This document shows positions 1 to 8,077 of a stretch of 64,000 nucleotides of DNA, one piece after another (within the stretch, counting starts at the first letter, position 1; every line of letters starts with the position of its first letter). The notes under the pieces are model-generated. The model made no database searches and was not told the DNA's origin. It was given only the letters and a program-made list of their open reading frames with translations. The translations under genes and the position numbers were made by a program. The DNA comes from Epilithonimonas caeni DSM 17710 (GTDB lineage Bacteria; Bacteroidota; Bacteroidia; Flavobacteriales; Weeksellaceae): the NCBI RefSeq assembly GCF_000426465.1, contig NZ_AUFK01000019.1, positions 62,001 to 126,000 of the forward strand, read 5' to 3'.

Positions 1-93
1 TTAACATAATTGAAATTTTAATCACTCAAAACGAGCTAATATATTGCTTCACATTAAGACAATAAAAAGAATTGAATCACAAAATATTAAATT

Positions 94-648
94 ATGAATA
101 CCAACAGACTTTCACCAGAAATGCAGAATGCATTGATCAAACAAATGACAAAAGAAAATCACGCCTCACAAATATTCTTATCTTACGGATGTTGGGCGGA
201 TGTAAAAGGTTATGGAGGAATTGCCAACTTTCTTTACAGACATTCTCAGGAAGAAAGAAATCATATGATAAAGTTTATGAGATATATCCTGGACAGAGGC
301 GGTGAAGCTAAGGTAGAAGCCATTCCCGCTCCTCCGGAAAATCCACAAAACCTTACCGATTGTTTCAATAAAGTCTTCCAACACGAGGTTGATAATACCA
401 CCTCCATATACAATCTTGTTGACCTGGCTTTCCAGGAAAAAGACTGGGCAACCTGGAATTTCATGCAATGGTTCGTGAAAGAACAGATCGAGGAAGAAAA
501 ACTAGCTCTTGAATTAATTGATAAATTGAAAATTGCCGGTGGAGACAGAGCAACAGACGAATCCCTGTTTACCCTGGATAAGGCTTTGGAAGCTGCCGCC
601 GATGAAGTTTCTTTACCACAAGAAGCTACCGCAGATAACCCTTCTTAA
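94..648 (+). CDS. ftnA: Non-haem ferritin
   Basis: Iron-storage ferritin that oxidises Fe(II) and stores the mineral inside a 24-subunit cytoplasmic shell. At 184 residues it is slightly longer than E. coli FtnA. The ferroxidase residues can be read with a constant offset of four: E21, E54 and H57 (EERNH), E98, Q131 and E134 (EQIEEEK). The C-terminal tail of about 20 residues is acidic and Ala-rich and adds to the usual fold. No haem-binding Met at the bacterioferritin position is evident, so ferritin is preferred. The start ATG at 94 gives the normal family N-terminus. A terminator follows about 25 bases after the stop, so it is probably transcribed alone. Confidence 0.92.
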   Translation: MNTNRLSPEMQNALIKQMTKENHASQIFLSYGCWADVKGYGGIANFLYRHSQEERNHMIKFMRYILDRGGEAKVEAIPAPPENPQNLTDCFNKVFQHEVDNTTSIYNLVDLAFQEKDWATWNFMQWFVKEQIEEEKLALELIDKLKIAGGDRATDESLFTLDKALEAAADEVSLPQEATADNPS

Positions 649-670
649 AACAAAATAAATATCACTAACT

Positions 671-700
671 TTGATCTCCGTTTTTACGGAGATCTTTTAA
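671..700 (+). terminator. Rho-independent terminator after ferritin
   Basis: A perfect 9-bp stem (GATCTCCGT / ACGGAGATC) with a four-base T loop is followed by TTTTAATTT. It lies between the ferritin stop and the next start. Confidence 0.8.
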
Positions 701-717
701 TTTATATTCAAAACAAA

Positions 718-1023
718 ATGGCAGACATTATAGAAAACAATCATTCCAATCCAGAAGATTTTTACAAATCGTTAAAAGAAAAACTGGAAGAGCAGCATAA
801 CTTCCCGGAGGAATACCTCTTCAAATTCATTGTAACAAATGATTCTGAGAAAATAACAGAAATCTTAAGGGTTTTCGATAATTTGAAATACACTTTATCC
901 AACAAAGAAAGCTCAACAGGAAAATACACTTCTGTCTCAATCGATTGTTTTGTGCTGGACGCAGACCAGGTTATCACCATTTATAAAAAAGTGGCAGAGA
1001 TCGAAGGTGTAATGATGCTTTAA
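718..1023 (+). CDS. DUF493 family protein (YbeD-like)
   Basis: Small cytoplasmic protein of 101 residues. The layout matches the DUF493/YbeD family: an N-terminal helix (FYKSLKEKLEEQ), a strand FKFIVTNDS, a Ser/Thr-rich middle (SSTGKYTSVSID) and a C-terminal helix ending in GVMML, giving a ferredoxin-like alpha/beta fold. E. coli YbeD sits by lipB, but no lipoate gene is nearby here and no biochemical role can be assigned. It stands alone between a terminator and a very small ORF on the same strand. Confidence 0.8.
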   Translation: MADIIENNHSNPEDFYKSLKEKLEEQHNFPEEYLFKFIVTNDSEKITEILRVFDNLKYTLSNKESSTGKYTSVSIDCFVLDADQVITIYKKVAEIEGVMML

Positions 1024-1065
1024 TTTTTGGTTTGAAACTTGTATTTTAAAATCAAATTTAATGTT

Positions 1066-1212
1066 ATGAAAAAAGCATTTTTTAAAATACTGAACAAAAT
1101 AAATGTCGCAGTTTTACCAAAGTACAGTAAAAGAGATTTTACAAAACTTAATAAATTTCAAAAAGCAATTTTTGGCTATAGATATATCGTTTTAATTAAT
1201 TCTTTAGATTAA
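1066..1212 (+). CDS. Small basic conserved-looking protein (48 aa)
   Basis: ATG at 1066 opens a 48-codon frame ending in TAA at 1210-1212, 42 bases after the DUF493 gene and just before a hairpin terminator. The product starts MKKAFFKILNKINVAVLP, is rich in Lys, Phe and Ile, and ends in IVLINSLD. Composition, position and the terminator right after it suggest a real gene. It resembles short basic proteins I recall from other Flavobacteriia, some of which carry doubtful names such as SsrA-binding protein; that recollection is not verified. No function is assigned. Confidence 0.55.
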   Translation: MKKAFFKILNKINVAVLPKYSKRDFTKLNKFQKAIFGYRYIVLINSLD

Positions 1213-1231
1213 TTATCAAACACTTAAAAAT

Positions 1232-1261
1232 AAAAAAGCGTTCAAAATTGAACGCTTTTGC
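1232..1261. terminator. Bidirectional terminator
   Basis: An 11-bp stem AAAAGCGTTCA / TGAACGCTTTT with a short loop lies between convergent genes (small ORF on plus, DHS-like gene on minus). The flanking A and T runs make it usable in both directions. Confidence 0.75.
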
Positions 1262-1296
1262 TTTATCTTCCGGTTTCAGACTCCCGTCCTTCAGCT

Positions 1297-2271
1297 TTAT
1301 GAATTCTCAAGAATATAACTGAACATCAATGGAGCGCAAATCGTCGCATCACTTTCAACGATATATTTTGGTGTCGTAATATCCAGTTTTCCCCAAGTAA
1401 TTTTCTCATTCGGAACAGCTCCGGAATACGAACCGTATGATGTTGTAGAATCAGAGATCTGGCAGAAATAAGACCAGAATGGGATATCGTGCATTTCCAT
1501 ATCCTGATACAGCATTGGAACAACACAGATTGGGAAATCGCCTGCAATTCCTCCACCAATTTGGAAGAATCCAACGCCTTTTCCACCCGAATTTTTCGTG
1601 TACCAATCAGCCAAATAAGCCATATACTCAATTCCTGATTTCATTGTAGAAAATTTCAAATCTCCTTTGATACAGTATGAAGCGAAGATGTTACCCATCG
1701 TAGAATCTTCCCATCCCGGAACCACGATTGGCAAGTTCTTTTCAGCAGCAGCAATCATCCAGGAGTTTTCTCTTGGAATCTCATAATACTGCTCTAGAAC
1801 ACCAGAAAGAATCATTTTGTACATATATTCGTGCGGGAAATATCTTTCGCCTTTGTTATCTGCATCTTTCCAGATTTCGTAGATATGTTTCTGCAATCTT
1901 CTGAAAGCCTCTTCTTCCGGAATACAAGTATCAGTAACCCTGTTCAATCCTCTTTCCAAAAGTGCCCATTCTTCCTGTGGCGTAAGGTCTCTGTAATGCG
2001 GAACTCTTTCGTAGTGAGAGTGCGCAACAAGATTCATAAGGTCTTCTTCAAGGTTCGCTCCGGTACAAGAGATAAAATCCACTTTGTCCTGACGGATCAT
2101 CTCAGCAAAGATTTTCCCAAGTTCAGCAGTTGACATAGCTCCAGCCAATGTTACCATCATTTTGCCGCCATCTTTCAGGTGTGCAACATAACCTTTGGAA
2201 GCATCTACCAACGCTGCTGCATTGAAGTGCAAATAGTACTTTTCTATAAATTCCGAAATCGGCTTACTCAT
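1297..2271 (-). CDS. Deoxyhypusine synthase family protein
   Basis: A 324-residue protein of the deoxyhypusine synthase fold. In eukaryotes and archaea this fold transfers the aminobutyl group of spermidine to a lysine of eIF5A, using NAD. The region around IGGGIAGDFPICVVPML corresponds to the GGG segment of the family. SGAVPNEKITWGKL near residue 300 corresponds to the human segment containing the catalytic lysine, which is kept here (TWGKL). The start is placed at the ATG at 2271 (MSKPISEFIEKYY) rather than an upstream in-frame start at 2310. Bacteria lack eIF5A, so the likely substrate is a polyamine (homospermidine-synthase-like) or an unknown amine; that is inference. It is monocistronic. 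Confidence 0.85.
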   Translation of the reverse strand: MSKPISEFIEKYYLHFNAAALVDASKGYVAHLKDGGKMMVTLAGAMSTAELGKIFAEMIRQDKVDFISCTGANLEEDLMNLVAHSHYERVPHYRDLTPQEEWALLERGLNRVTDTCIPEEEAFRRLQKHIYEIWKDADNKGERYFPHEYMYKMILSGVLEQYYEIPRENSWMIAAAEKNLPIVVPGWEDSTMGNIFASYCIKGDLKFSTMKSGIEYMAYLADWYTKNSGGKGVGFFQIGGGIAGDFPICVVPMLYQDMEMHDIPFWSYFCQISDSTTSYGSYSGAVPNEKITWGKLDITTPKYIVESDATICAPLMFSYILENS

Positions 2272-2370
2272 TTTATAAAAATTTTTGCAAAGATAATAAT
2301 TTTGGTTCAAGGTTCAAGATTCAAGGTTAAATGTTGAATGTTGAAAAGTTTCAGATTTAATGTTCAGATT

Positions 2371-2487
2371 CGCTAGGAGCGTAATATTTGTAGCATCTCT
2401 ATAATCCTTTCGAGCAGAGCTCCGTAGGAGCGAAATGTTTGTAGAAAACCGAATTCAATTCAGTGTCGCTCCTACGGAGCGACACTG
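2371..2487. repeat. Cluster of TAGGAGCG repeats with palindrome
   Basis: Two direct copies of a unit reading roughly TAGGAGCGTAATATTTGTAG lie at 2374-2393 and 2425-2444. They are followed by a 27-base inverted repeat at 2461-2487 (CAGTGTCGCTC, loop CTACG, GAGCGACACTG) containing the same GCTCCTACGGAGC core. This is REP-like: short, palindromic, intergenic. Confidence 0.75.
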
Positions 2488-2582
2488 TGAATTTTCTATT
2501 GTCACAATGTGAATTTATATACAAACTAATTTTGTAACCGCCAACCGCAATAGGGATAGAAGCGGTTATCCTTTTGTTTTTC

Positions 2583-2656
2583 TGTCATTCCGACGTAGGA
2601 AGAATCTGAAAAACAAAAGATATGAGCCCTTCAACAGGTTCAGGATAAACTACTAG
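2583..2656. repeat. Dispersed repeat, copy 1
   Basis: Two blocks, GTCATTCCGACGTAGGAAG (2583-2601) and CCTTCAACAGGTTCAGGATA (2628-2647, continuing AACTACTAG). They recur in the same order at 23103-23287, where the second block matches at about 25 of 31 positions. Confidence 0.65.
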
Positions 2657-2760
2657 CCCGAGTCGTGGGCAAAGTGTTGGCGAGGGAATTGCCCAAAATC
2701 CTTAAAAATCACACTATTAACACATCAAACTTCCCACTTCCAACATCCAACATATTTCAT

Positions 2761-2768
2761 TACTTTTG
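2761..2768 (+). promoter_or_regulatory. Bacteroidota -7 box (TACTTTTG)
   Basis: TACTTTTG matches the Bacteroidota TAnnTTTG consensus and ends 26 bases before the ABC-F start. No clear -33 TTTG is seen at the right distance. Confidence 0.5.
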
Positions 2769-2794
2769 CAAATCGAAATTTTAAACAGACAACA

Positions 2795-4732
2795 ATGATA
2801 TCGGCACAAGGATTAGGATTACATCACGCAGGAAATTATCTTTTCCGAGACGTCAATTTTACCATCAAGAAAGATGATAAAATCGGCTTGGTTGGTAAGA
2901 ACGGAGCCGGAAAATCCACGCTTCTTAAAATCCTTTCCGGAGAGATCAACTTCTACGAAGGAAATGTTGTTCCGGAAGGAAACATCACAATTGGATTTTT
3001 AAAACAAGACCTTGATTTTGTAAAAGGAAGAACCGTCTGGGACGAGACGATGCAAGCTTATGAGCAGATCAATGCGATGAAGAATGAGCTTGAGGAAGTC
3101 AATCATCAGATGGCTACCAGAACTGATTACGAAAGTGATGCCTATTCTGATTTAATTGTCAGAATGACGGAACTGAATGACCTTTTGATGAATCACGATG
3201 CATACAATCTGGAAGGCGATGTGGAGAAAGTTTTGTTTGGTCTAGGTTTCAAAGCGGATGATTTCCAAAAAATTACTGATGAATTTTCCGGAGGTTGGAG
3301 AATGAGGATAGAGTTGGCAAAGCTGCTTCTTCAGAAAAATGATTTGATGCTTCTGGATGAGCCTACCAATCACTTGGATATGGAATCCATTATTTGGCTG
3401 GAAAATTTCTTGAAAGATTATCCTGGTTCAATCGTTCTCGTAAGTCACGATAAACAGTTTATGACATCGATCTGTAACAGAACTTTTGACGTTAACAATA
3501 AAAAGATCGACGATTACAAAGCCAACTATTCCAAATATCTGGAACTGAGAAAAGAACGCCGTGAAAAACTGGCTCAGGCCAAGAAAAATCAAGATGCGGA
3601 AATCAAACAGATGGAAGACAACATCAACAAATTCCGTGCGAGTGCAACCAAAGCTTCTTTTGCCCAGTCACTAATTAAAAAACTGGAAAAAATTGAAAGA
3701 ATCGAAATCGATAATGAAGATGTTTCCAAATTCAATATCCGTTTCCAACCTTCTGTGACGCCCGGAAAAGTGATTTTTGAAGCTAAAAACCTGGGGAAAG
3801 CTTATGGGAACAAGCAAATTTTTGATAATGTCGATTTCTTTGTGGAACGTGGTGACAGAATCTCTCTTTTGGGACAAAACGGACAAGGGAAAACAACTTT
3901 GGCGAAGATTCTTGCCGGCGACATCAAAGATTATTCTGGAGAATGGAATCTTGGTCACAACGTGAGCATCGGTTATTTTGCCCAGAATCAGGAAGAAGTT
4001 TTGACACCGGATAAAACTGTTCTACAAGAAGCAGAAGATTCTGCGACAGAAGAAACGAGACCACGAGTTCGCGACCTTTTGGGTTCTTTCTTGTTTCAAG
4101 GTGAAGATGTGACGAAGAAAACCAAAGTTCTTTCCGGAGGTGAGAGAAATCGTCTGGCGCTTTGTAAATTGTTGCTTCGTCCGTTCAACACTTTGATCAT
4201 GGATGAGCCTACCAACCACTTGGATATTCAGTCCAAAGAGATCATCAAATTGGCGCTTCAGAAATATGAAGGAACATTGATCGTTATTTCCCACGACCGT
4301 GAATTCCTGCAAGGTTTGTCCGATAAGATCTTTGAATTCCGTGATGGAAAGATGAAAGAATTCCTTGGAAACATAGATGAATATTTGGAATACAGACAAA
4401 AAGAAAGTATAAGGGAAATCTCTGCGGAAAGGTCAAAACTCCATAGAGAAGAGGTTGAAGCTCCAAAAAAACAAGAAGAAAAGCTTCGAGAGCCTCAGCC
4501 TGACAAAACTCCCACAATGATTGTCAGCAAAGAGCAAAAAAACATCCAGAATAAACTGAAAAAAGTAGAAGAGAAAATTTCTGAACTGGAACTGAAAATC
4601 GAAGAATTTGAAGCTTCTTTTGCTAAAGAGAACCCTTCTGAACAAACTTTGGAAACTTACAATAAAACAAAGGAAGAACTCGATTTGACCTTGCAGGAAT
4701 GGGAGTATCTTGGTAGTCAATTAGAGAATTAA
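2795..4732 (+). CDS. ABC-F family ATPase (Uup/YfmR-like ribosome factor)
   Basis: Cytoplasmic ABC-F protein of 645 residues with two ATPase domains and no membrane segments. The first has Walker A GKNGAGKST near residue 35, signature FSGGWRMRIELAKLL and Walker B LMLLDEPTNHLD. The second has GQNGQGKTT near 365, LSGGERNRLALCKLL near 446 and TLIMDEPTNHLD near 466. A charged linker of about 80 residues between the domains should contact tRNA/ribosome. The C-terminal 110 residues are a predicted coiled coil, as in Uup. Such proteins relieve stalled ribosomes; an antibiotic-resistance role is possible but nothing here favours it. Residues 563-570 (KLREPQPD) are encoded by a dispersed repeat. Confidence 0.9.
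   Translation: MISAQGLGLHHAGNYLFRDVNFTIKKDDKIGLVGKNGAGKSTLLKILSGEINFYEGNVVPEGNITIGFLKQDLDFVKGRTVWDETMQAYEQINAMKNELEEVNHQMATRTDYESDAYSDLIVRMTELNDLLMNHDAYNLEGDVEKVLFGLGFKADDFQKITDEFSGGWRMRIELAKLLLQKNDLMLLDEPTNHLDMESIIWLENFLKDYPGSIVLVSHDKQFMTSICNRTFDVNNKKIDDYKANYSKYLELRKERREKLAQAKKNQDAEIKQMEDNINKFRASATKASFAQSLIKKLEKIERIEIDNEDVSKFNIRFQPSVTPGKVIFEAKNLGKAYGNKQIFDNVDFFVERGDRISLLGQNGQGKTTLAKILAGDIKDYSGEWNLGHNVSIGYFAQNQEEVLTPDKTVLQEAEDSATEETRPRVRDLLGSFLFQGEDVTKKTKVLSGGERNRLALCKLLLRPFNTLIMDEPTNHLDIQSKEIIKLALQKYEGTLIVISHDREFLQGLSDKIFEFRDGKMKEFLGNIDEYLEYRQKESIREISAERSKLHREEVEAPKKQEEKLREPQPDKTPTMIVSKEQKNIQNKLKKVEEKISELELKIEEFEASFAKENPSEQTLETYNKTKEELDLTLQEWEYLGSQLEN
4481..4505 (+). repeat. Dispersed 25-base repeat inside the ABC-F gene
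   Basis: AAGCTTCGAGAGCCTCAGCC followed by TGACA. Its reverse complement matches 24 of 25 bases of the intergenic copy at 21849-21873 and closely matches the copy at 18506-18530. Here it is read in frame as KLREPQPD plus the first base of the next codon. Confidence 0.8.
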
Positions 4733-4745
4733 TTTTAAAATATTT

Positions 4746-4775
4746 AATCCATTCGAAATGAATGGATTTTTTTAT
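4746..4775 (+). terminator. Terminator after the ABC-F gene
   Basis: Stem AATCCATTC / GAATGGATT (9 bp) with loop GAAAT, followed by seven T residues. Confidence 0.8.
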
Positions 4776-4816
4776 AAACTTGTTTTAATTCTTATATTCG
4801 ACAAAGAAATTCAAAA

Positions 4817-5383
4817 ATGAGCGACAAACTAAGAAAACATATCGAAGAAATCACACCGATCACGGATAAGGAATTCGAATATTTGCTGTCCCATTTTTCC
4901 GTTAAAAAACTTAAAAAACATCAGTTTCTGGTTCAGCAGGACGACCTTGTCAGGAACGACCACTTTGTAGTTTCCGGTTTATTGAAAGCTTATCACACCA
5001 ATCCTGATGATGGCAAAGAACACATTCTTCAGTTTGCTTGGGAAAACTGGTGGATCACAGATTTTCAGGCTTATTTTAATCAAACCTATTCAACATTGAA
5101 TATTGATTGTATAGAAGATGTCGAAGTGCTCTCTATTTCATTGGAAAACCGTGAAAAAATCTGTGCTGACCTTCATAAGATCGAACATTTTTTCAGAAAG
5201 AAATCCAATTCTGGTTACATTGCGCTTCAGCAAAGGATCCTTTCACTCTTGACTCACAGCGCAAAAGAACGTTATGAGCAGATGCTCAGCAACTACCCTG
5301 CTCTTTTCCAACGTGTTCCAAAGTCTCTTATCGCTTCTTACCTTGGCGTATCCAGAGAAACGCTCAGCAGATTGTCGAAATAA
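4817..5383 (+). CDS. Crp/Fnr family transcriptional regulator
   Basis: A 188-residue one-component regulator. Residues about 15-120 form a cyclic-nucleotide-binding-type beta barrel (HQFLVQQDDLVRNDHFVVSGLLKAY). The C-terminal end is a helix-turn-helix (SLIASYLGVSRETLSRLSK). No Fnr-type cysteine cluster is present, so the ligand is unknown. The protein ends abruptly just after the recognition helix, a few residues earlier than the paralogue at 7244. Its own terminator-bounded unit precedes a repeat and a DJ-1/PfpI gene that may be its target; that is inference from position. Confidence 0.88.
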   Translation: MSDKLRKHIEEITPITDKEFEYLLSHFSVKKLKKHQFLVQQDDLVRNDHFVVSGLLKAYHTNPDDGKEHILQFAWENWWITDFQAYFNQTYSTLNIDCIEDVEVLSISLENREKICADLHKIEHFFRKKSNSGYIALQQRILSLLTHSAKERYEQMLSNYPALFQRVPKSLIASYLGVSRETLSRLSK

Positions 5384-5389
5384 TCTATC

Positions 5390-5532
5390 CAACACAAAGA
5401 CACCAAAGTTATTCTGATTGAGAATAATTTGAAGGCACTAGAAAAATCAAAGATTTTTCAGTTTAATGAAGTTAAACTTTGTGCCTTACAACATAATATT
5501 TAATTACAACATGTGACCTTGTGTTATCTCAA
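5390..5532. repeat. Intergenic repeat module, copy 1
   Basis: The gap after the regulator contains CACAAAGACACCAAAG, then AGGCACTAGAAAAATCAAAG, then TTTGTGCCTTACAACA, then CCTTGTGTTATCTCAAATG. The same blocks recur in the same order at 7833-7985 after the second Crp/Fnr gene. Each module has local dyads such as AAAATC/GATTTT and GGCAC/GTGCC. Confidence 0.65.
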
Positions 5533-5627
5533 ATGTGACCTATATCACAGAAAAACCTTGATTTACATCCTTTCTTTCGGTCTCGATTTTGTAGAATTTT
5601 GCAGTATCAAATTTTAAAATTGTGATA

Positions 5628-6398
5628 ATGAAAACCAAAGTTTTAATCTTTTCTGTTCTATTTGCATTTGTTTCGATGTTGAATATTGCAAATGCGCAGA
5701 ACAAAAAATCTAACAAAGTTATGAGCAAAAAAATCTTATTCGTCGTAACCAGTCACGACAAAAAAGGCAATACAAACGAACCAACCGGATATTACCTTGG
5801 CGAAGTTTCCCATCCTTGGGAAGTTCTTCATTCTGCTGGTTATGACATCGATTTTGTGAGTCCAAAGGGTGGAAAAGCACCAGTTGACGGACTTAATCTG
5901 GAAGATGCTGTCAATAAAGAATTCTGGGAGAACAAAGAATACCGTACAAAAATCGAAAACACAATGAAGCCTTCCGACGTTGACCAGTCAAAATATGCTG
6001 CAATCTTCTACGCCGGCGGACACGGAACGATGTGGGATTTTCCGGACAATACAGAATTACAGAATATTGCAAAAAAGATCTATGAAAACAATGGCATCGT
6101 AGGTGCTGTTTGCCACGGACCTTCCGCTCTTGTAAACCTCAAATTATCAAATGGAAAATATCTGGTTGAAGGTAAAAAAGTGAATGCTTTCACCAATGAG
6201 GAAGAAACTGCCGTGAAGCTGGAAAATGTAGTCCCTTTCCTATTAGAAGATCAATTAAAAGAAAGAGGTGCAATCTTTGAAAAATCGGGACTTTGGCAAA
6301 ATCACGTAGTTGCAGACGGAAGATTAATCACGGGACAAAATCCACAATCCGCAAAAAGCGTTGGTGAAGAAATATTAAAACAATTGAAACAGAAATAA
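5628..6398 (+). CDS. DJ-1/PfpI family protein, Hsp31-like, with signal peptide
   Basis: Class I glutamine-amidotransferase-like protein of 256 residues. An N-terminal signal peptide (MKTKVLIFSVLFAF to ANAQ, about 24 residues) is followed by a DJ-1/PfpI domain with nucleophile elbow AVCHGPSAL (Cys162), upstream acidic residue in TGYYLGE and the motif FYAGGHGTMWDFP. Relatives are glyoxalase III/holdase proteins such as Hsp31, which act on methylglyoxal; here export to the periplasm is predicted. ATG at 5628 is chosen over a GTG two codons upstream because it gives a standard signal peptide. The preceding Crp/Fnr gene may regulate it. A terminator follows. Confidence 0.85.
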   Translation: MKTKVLIFSVLFAFVSMLNIANAQNKKSNKVMSKKILFVVTSHDKKGNTNEPTGYYLGEVSHPWEVLHSAGYDIDFVSPKGGKAPVDGLNLEDAVNKEFWENKEYRTKIENTMKPSDVDQSKYAAIFYAGGHGTMWDFPDNTELQNIAKKIYENNGIVGAVCHGPSALVNLKLSNGKYLVEGKKVNAFTNEEETAVKLENVVPFLLEDQLKERGAIFEKSGLWQNHVVADGRLITGQNPQSAKSVGEEILKQLKQK

Positions 6399-6419
6399 AT
6401 TTCACAACATTCAATTTAT

Positions 6420-6452
6420 AAAAGCAAGACCCGGATGGGTTTTGCTTTTTTG
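6420..6452 (+). terminator. Terminator after the DJ-1/PfpI gene
   Basis: Stem AAAGCAAGACCC / GGGTTTTGCTTT (one G-T pair) with loop GGAT, followed by a T run. Confidence 0.8.
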
Positions 6453-6537
6453 TTTTTAAACTGTAATATTCGGTTTGGTTTTTGTAATTTCACATTAGAT
6501 AAAACTTTATTAAAGCTCAATCACAAAAATTCAAATA

Positions 6538-7164
6538 ATGATTAATAATCTCAAGAAATTCCTGAACGAAGAGCAAGACCCGAAAGCCATCGAAAAAATC
6601 ATAGAAAAAGTCAATGACCTGCTGACCAATGGCGAATCGGTGGAATATATTGCAGTTCAAAACAAGCCAGCCATTAATATATCTCCGGATTCTATCGTTC
6701 TTACCAATAAAAGAATCCTATTTTTCCGCTCCAAGTCGTTCGGTCTGGTGACTGATTTCAAAGATTATCTTTGGAAAGATGTTGCTGAGAGTCATATCAG
6801 TGAGGCTATTTTGGGCTCCACTTTTACAATGACCGCTGTTACAGGATTCATAGAAACAATAGATTATATTCCTAAATCTCAGGCCAGAAAGCTGTATCAA
6901 TATGCTCAAGGCAAAGAGGAAGAAATGATAGAATACCGCCGACAAAAAGAATTGGAAGAAAAAAGGGCCACAGCCGGAGGAATTACGGTCAATACACAAA
7001 ACGAAAAACCTGAAGAACCACAAAAGCCACAAGAGGTAAAACCGGAAGTAGCAGCAGAAGGCCCAATGGAAACATTGATGAAACTAAAGGCTTTTCTGGA
7101 AAATGATCTAATATCTTTAGAAGATTACGAGACCAAGAAAAAAGAAATATTAGAAAGGATGTAG
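6538..7164 (+). CDS. PH-domain protein with C-terminal SHOCT domain
   Basis: A 208-residue cytoplasmic protein. Residues about 35-125 look like a bacterial PH domain (DSIVLTNKRILFFRSKSFG followed by a W and alternating strands, the pattern of YvbH/bPH proteins). After a charged and Pro/Glu-rich linker, residues about 172-208 form a SHOCT domain (LMKLKAFLENDLISLEDYE then KKKEIL), a short helical pair usually found at protein ends. There is no signal peptide. No enzymatic role is evident; SHOCT and PH together suggest an oligomerising or interaction module. It has its own terminator. Confidence 0.7.
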   Translation: MINNLKKFLNEEQDPKAIEKIIEKVNDLLTNGESVEYIAVQNKPAINISPDSIVLTNKRILFFRSKSFGLVTDFKDYLWKDVAESHISEAILGSTFTMTAVTGFIETIDYIPKSQARKLYQYAQGKEEEMIEYRRQKELEEKRATAGGITVNTQNEKPEEPQKPQEVKPEVAAEGPMETLMKLKAFLENDLISLEDYETKKKEILERM

Positions 7165-7181
7165 AATCCTTCCGGATATAC

Positions 7182-7216
7182 AAAGCAAAATGTCAATCGG
7201 TGTTTTGCTTTTTTGT
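7182..7216 (+). terminator. Terminator after the PH/SHOCT gene
   Basis: AAAGCAAAA pairs with TTTTGCTTT around a 12-base loop, followed by further T residues. Confidence 0.65.
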
Positions 7217-7243
7217 TTAAATTTACAGTCAAATCAATAATCA

Positions 7244-7819
7244 ATGTCCCAAATCTTCAAATCTCATCTCGATAAATTCATCCAGATCACGGATGAGGAT
7301 TTTGCGTTGATCATGGATTATTTTGAAATCAAATCGTTTGCTAAAAAAGAAATTCTATTAGAGGAAGGACAAATCTGCAAATCCAATTATTTTGTCCTCA
7401 AAGGTCTTCTCAGAAAGTTTTTTATCAATGAAAAAGGAACGGAACAAACCACAGATTTCGCACTGGAAACCTGGTGGATGACAGACAACTATTCCTTTGA
7501 ACGCAAAACGCCAGCTGATTTTAGTATTCAAACGGTTGAGAAATCTGAAGTTCTGACCATCTCCAGCGAGTCTCAGGAAAAGCTTCTTAATGATTTCCCG
7601 ATAATGGAAAAGTATTTCAGGATTGTTTACCAGAGAGCTTTCGCAGCCAATCAAAGGAGAGTGAAATATATTTTTACGTACTCCAAAGAAGATTTTTATT
7701 TTTCTCTGATCAAGCAATACCCCGATTTCGTACAACGTGTCCCACAATACTTAATTGCTTCTTTCCTTGGCTTCACTCCGGAATATCTGAGTGAAATCCG
7801 GAAGAGAATTTTTTCTTAG
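7244..7819 (+). CDS. Crp/Fnr family transcriptional regulator (second paralogue)
   Basis: A 191-residue regulator with a cNMP-binding-type barrel (EILLEEGQICKSNYFVLKGL) and a C-terminal helix-turn-helix (LIASFLGFTPEYLSEIRKR). It parallels the regulator at 4817 in length and organisation (GLLR/GLLK after the barrel, WWMTD versus WWITD, QRVPQYLIASFLG versus QRVPKSLIASYLG), so the two are clear paralogues. No Cys cluster for Fe-S or haem is seen. It is followed by the second copy of the repeat module and then by an AhpD-like gene, which is its most plausible local target. Confidence 0.88.
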   Translation: MSQIFKSHLDKFIQITDEDFALIMDYFEIKSFAKKEILLEEGQICKSNYFVLKGLLRKFFINEKGTEQTTDFALETWWMTDNYSFERKTPADFSIQTVEKSEVLTISSESQEKLLNDFPIMEKYFRIVYQRAFAANQRRVKYIFTYSKEDFYFSLIKQYPDFVQRVPQYLIASFLGFTPEYLSEIRKRIFS

Positions 7820-7832
7820 GTGGAATTTTAAG

Positions 7833-7985
7833 CACAAGGAACACAAAAGTTTCTTTTCATTAGCATCAGATCAAGGCATAAGAAAAATCAAAGATTTTCA
7901 ATTTTTAAAATATCCGAGCTTAGTGCCTTAAAAACATATATACTAAAAACAATTCATCGTGCCTTTGTGTTATTTTAAATGCAAA
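7833..7985. repeat. Intergenic repeat module, copy 2
   Basis: Contains GCACAAGGAACACAAAAG, then AGGCATAAGAAAAATCAAAG, then TTAGTGCCTTAAAAAC, then CCTTTGTGTTATTTTAAATG. Block order and spacing match the module at 5390-5532. Confidence 0.65.
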
Positions 7986-8077
7986 ATATCTTAAAATATA
8001 CTTTTCTTAAACCAGTTTAAGTTTTTCCCATTATCGATTCCCCAACTTTGTATCAACAAATTAAAACAATCAAAACA

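Larger units (their letters stand above)
2311..2794. other. Repeat-rich gap upstream of the ABC-F gene
   Basis: I see no gene in this 484-base stretch. It holds low-complexity AAGGTTCAAG-type runs (2306-2365), a cluster of GTAGGAGCG repeats with a strong palindrome (2371-2490), two further dispersed repeat blocks (2583-2656), and a -7 promoter box at 2761. Confidence 0.7.
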
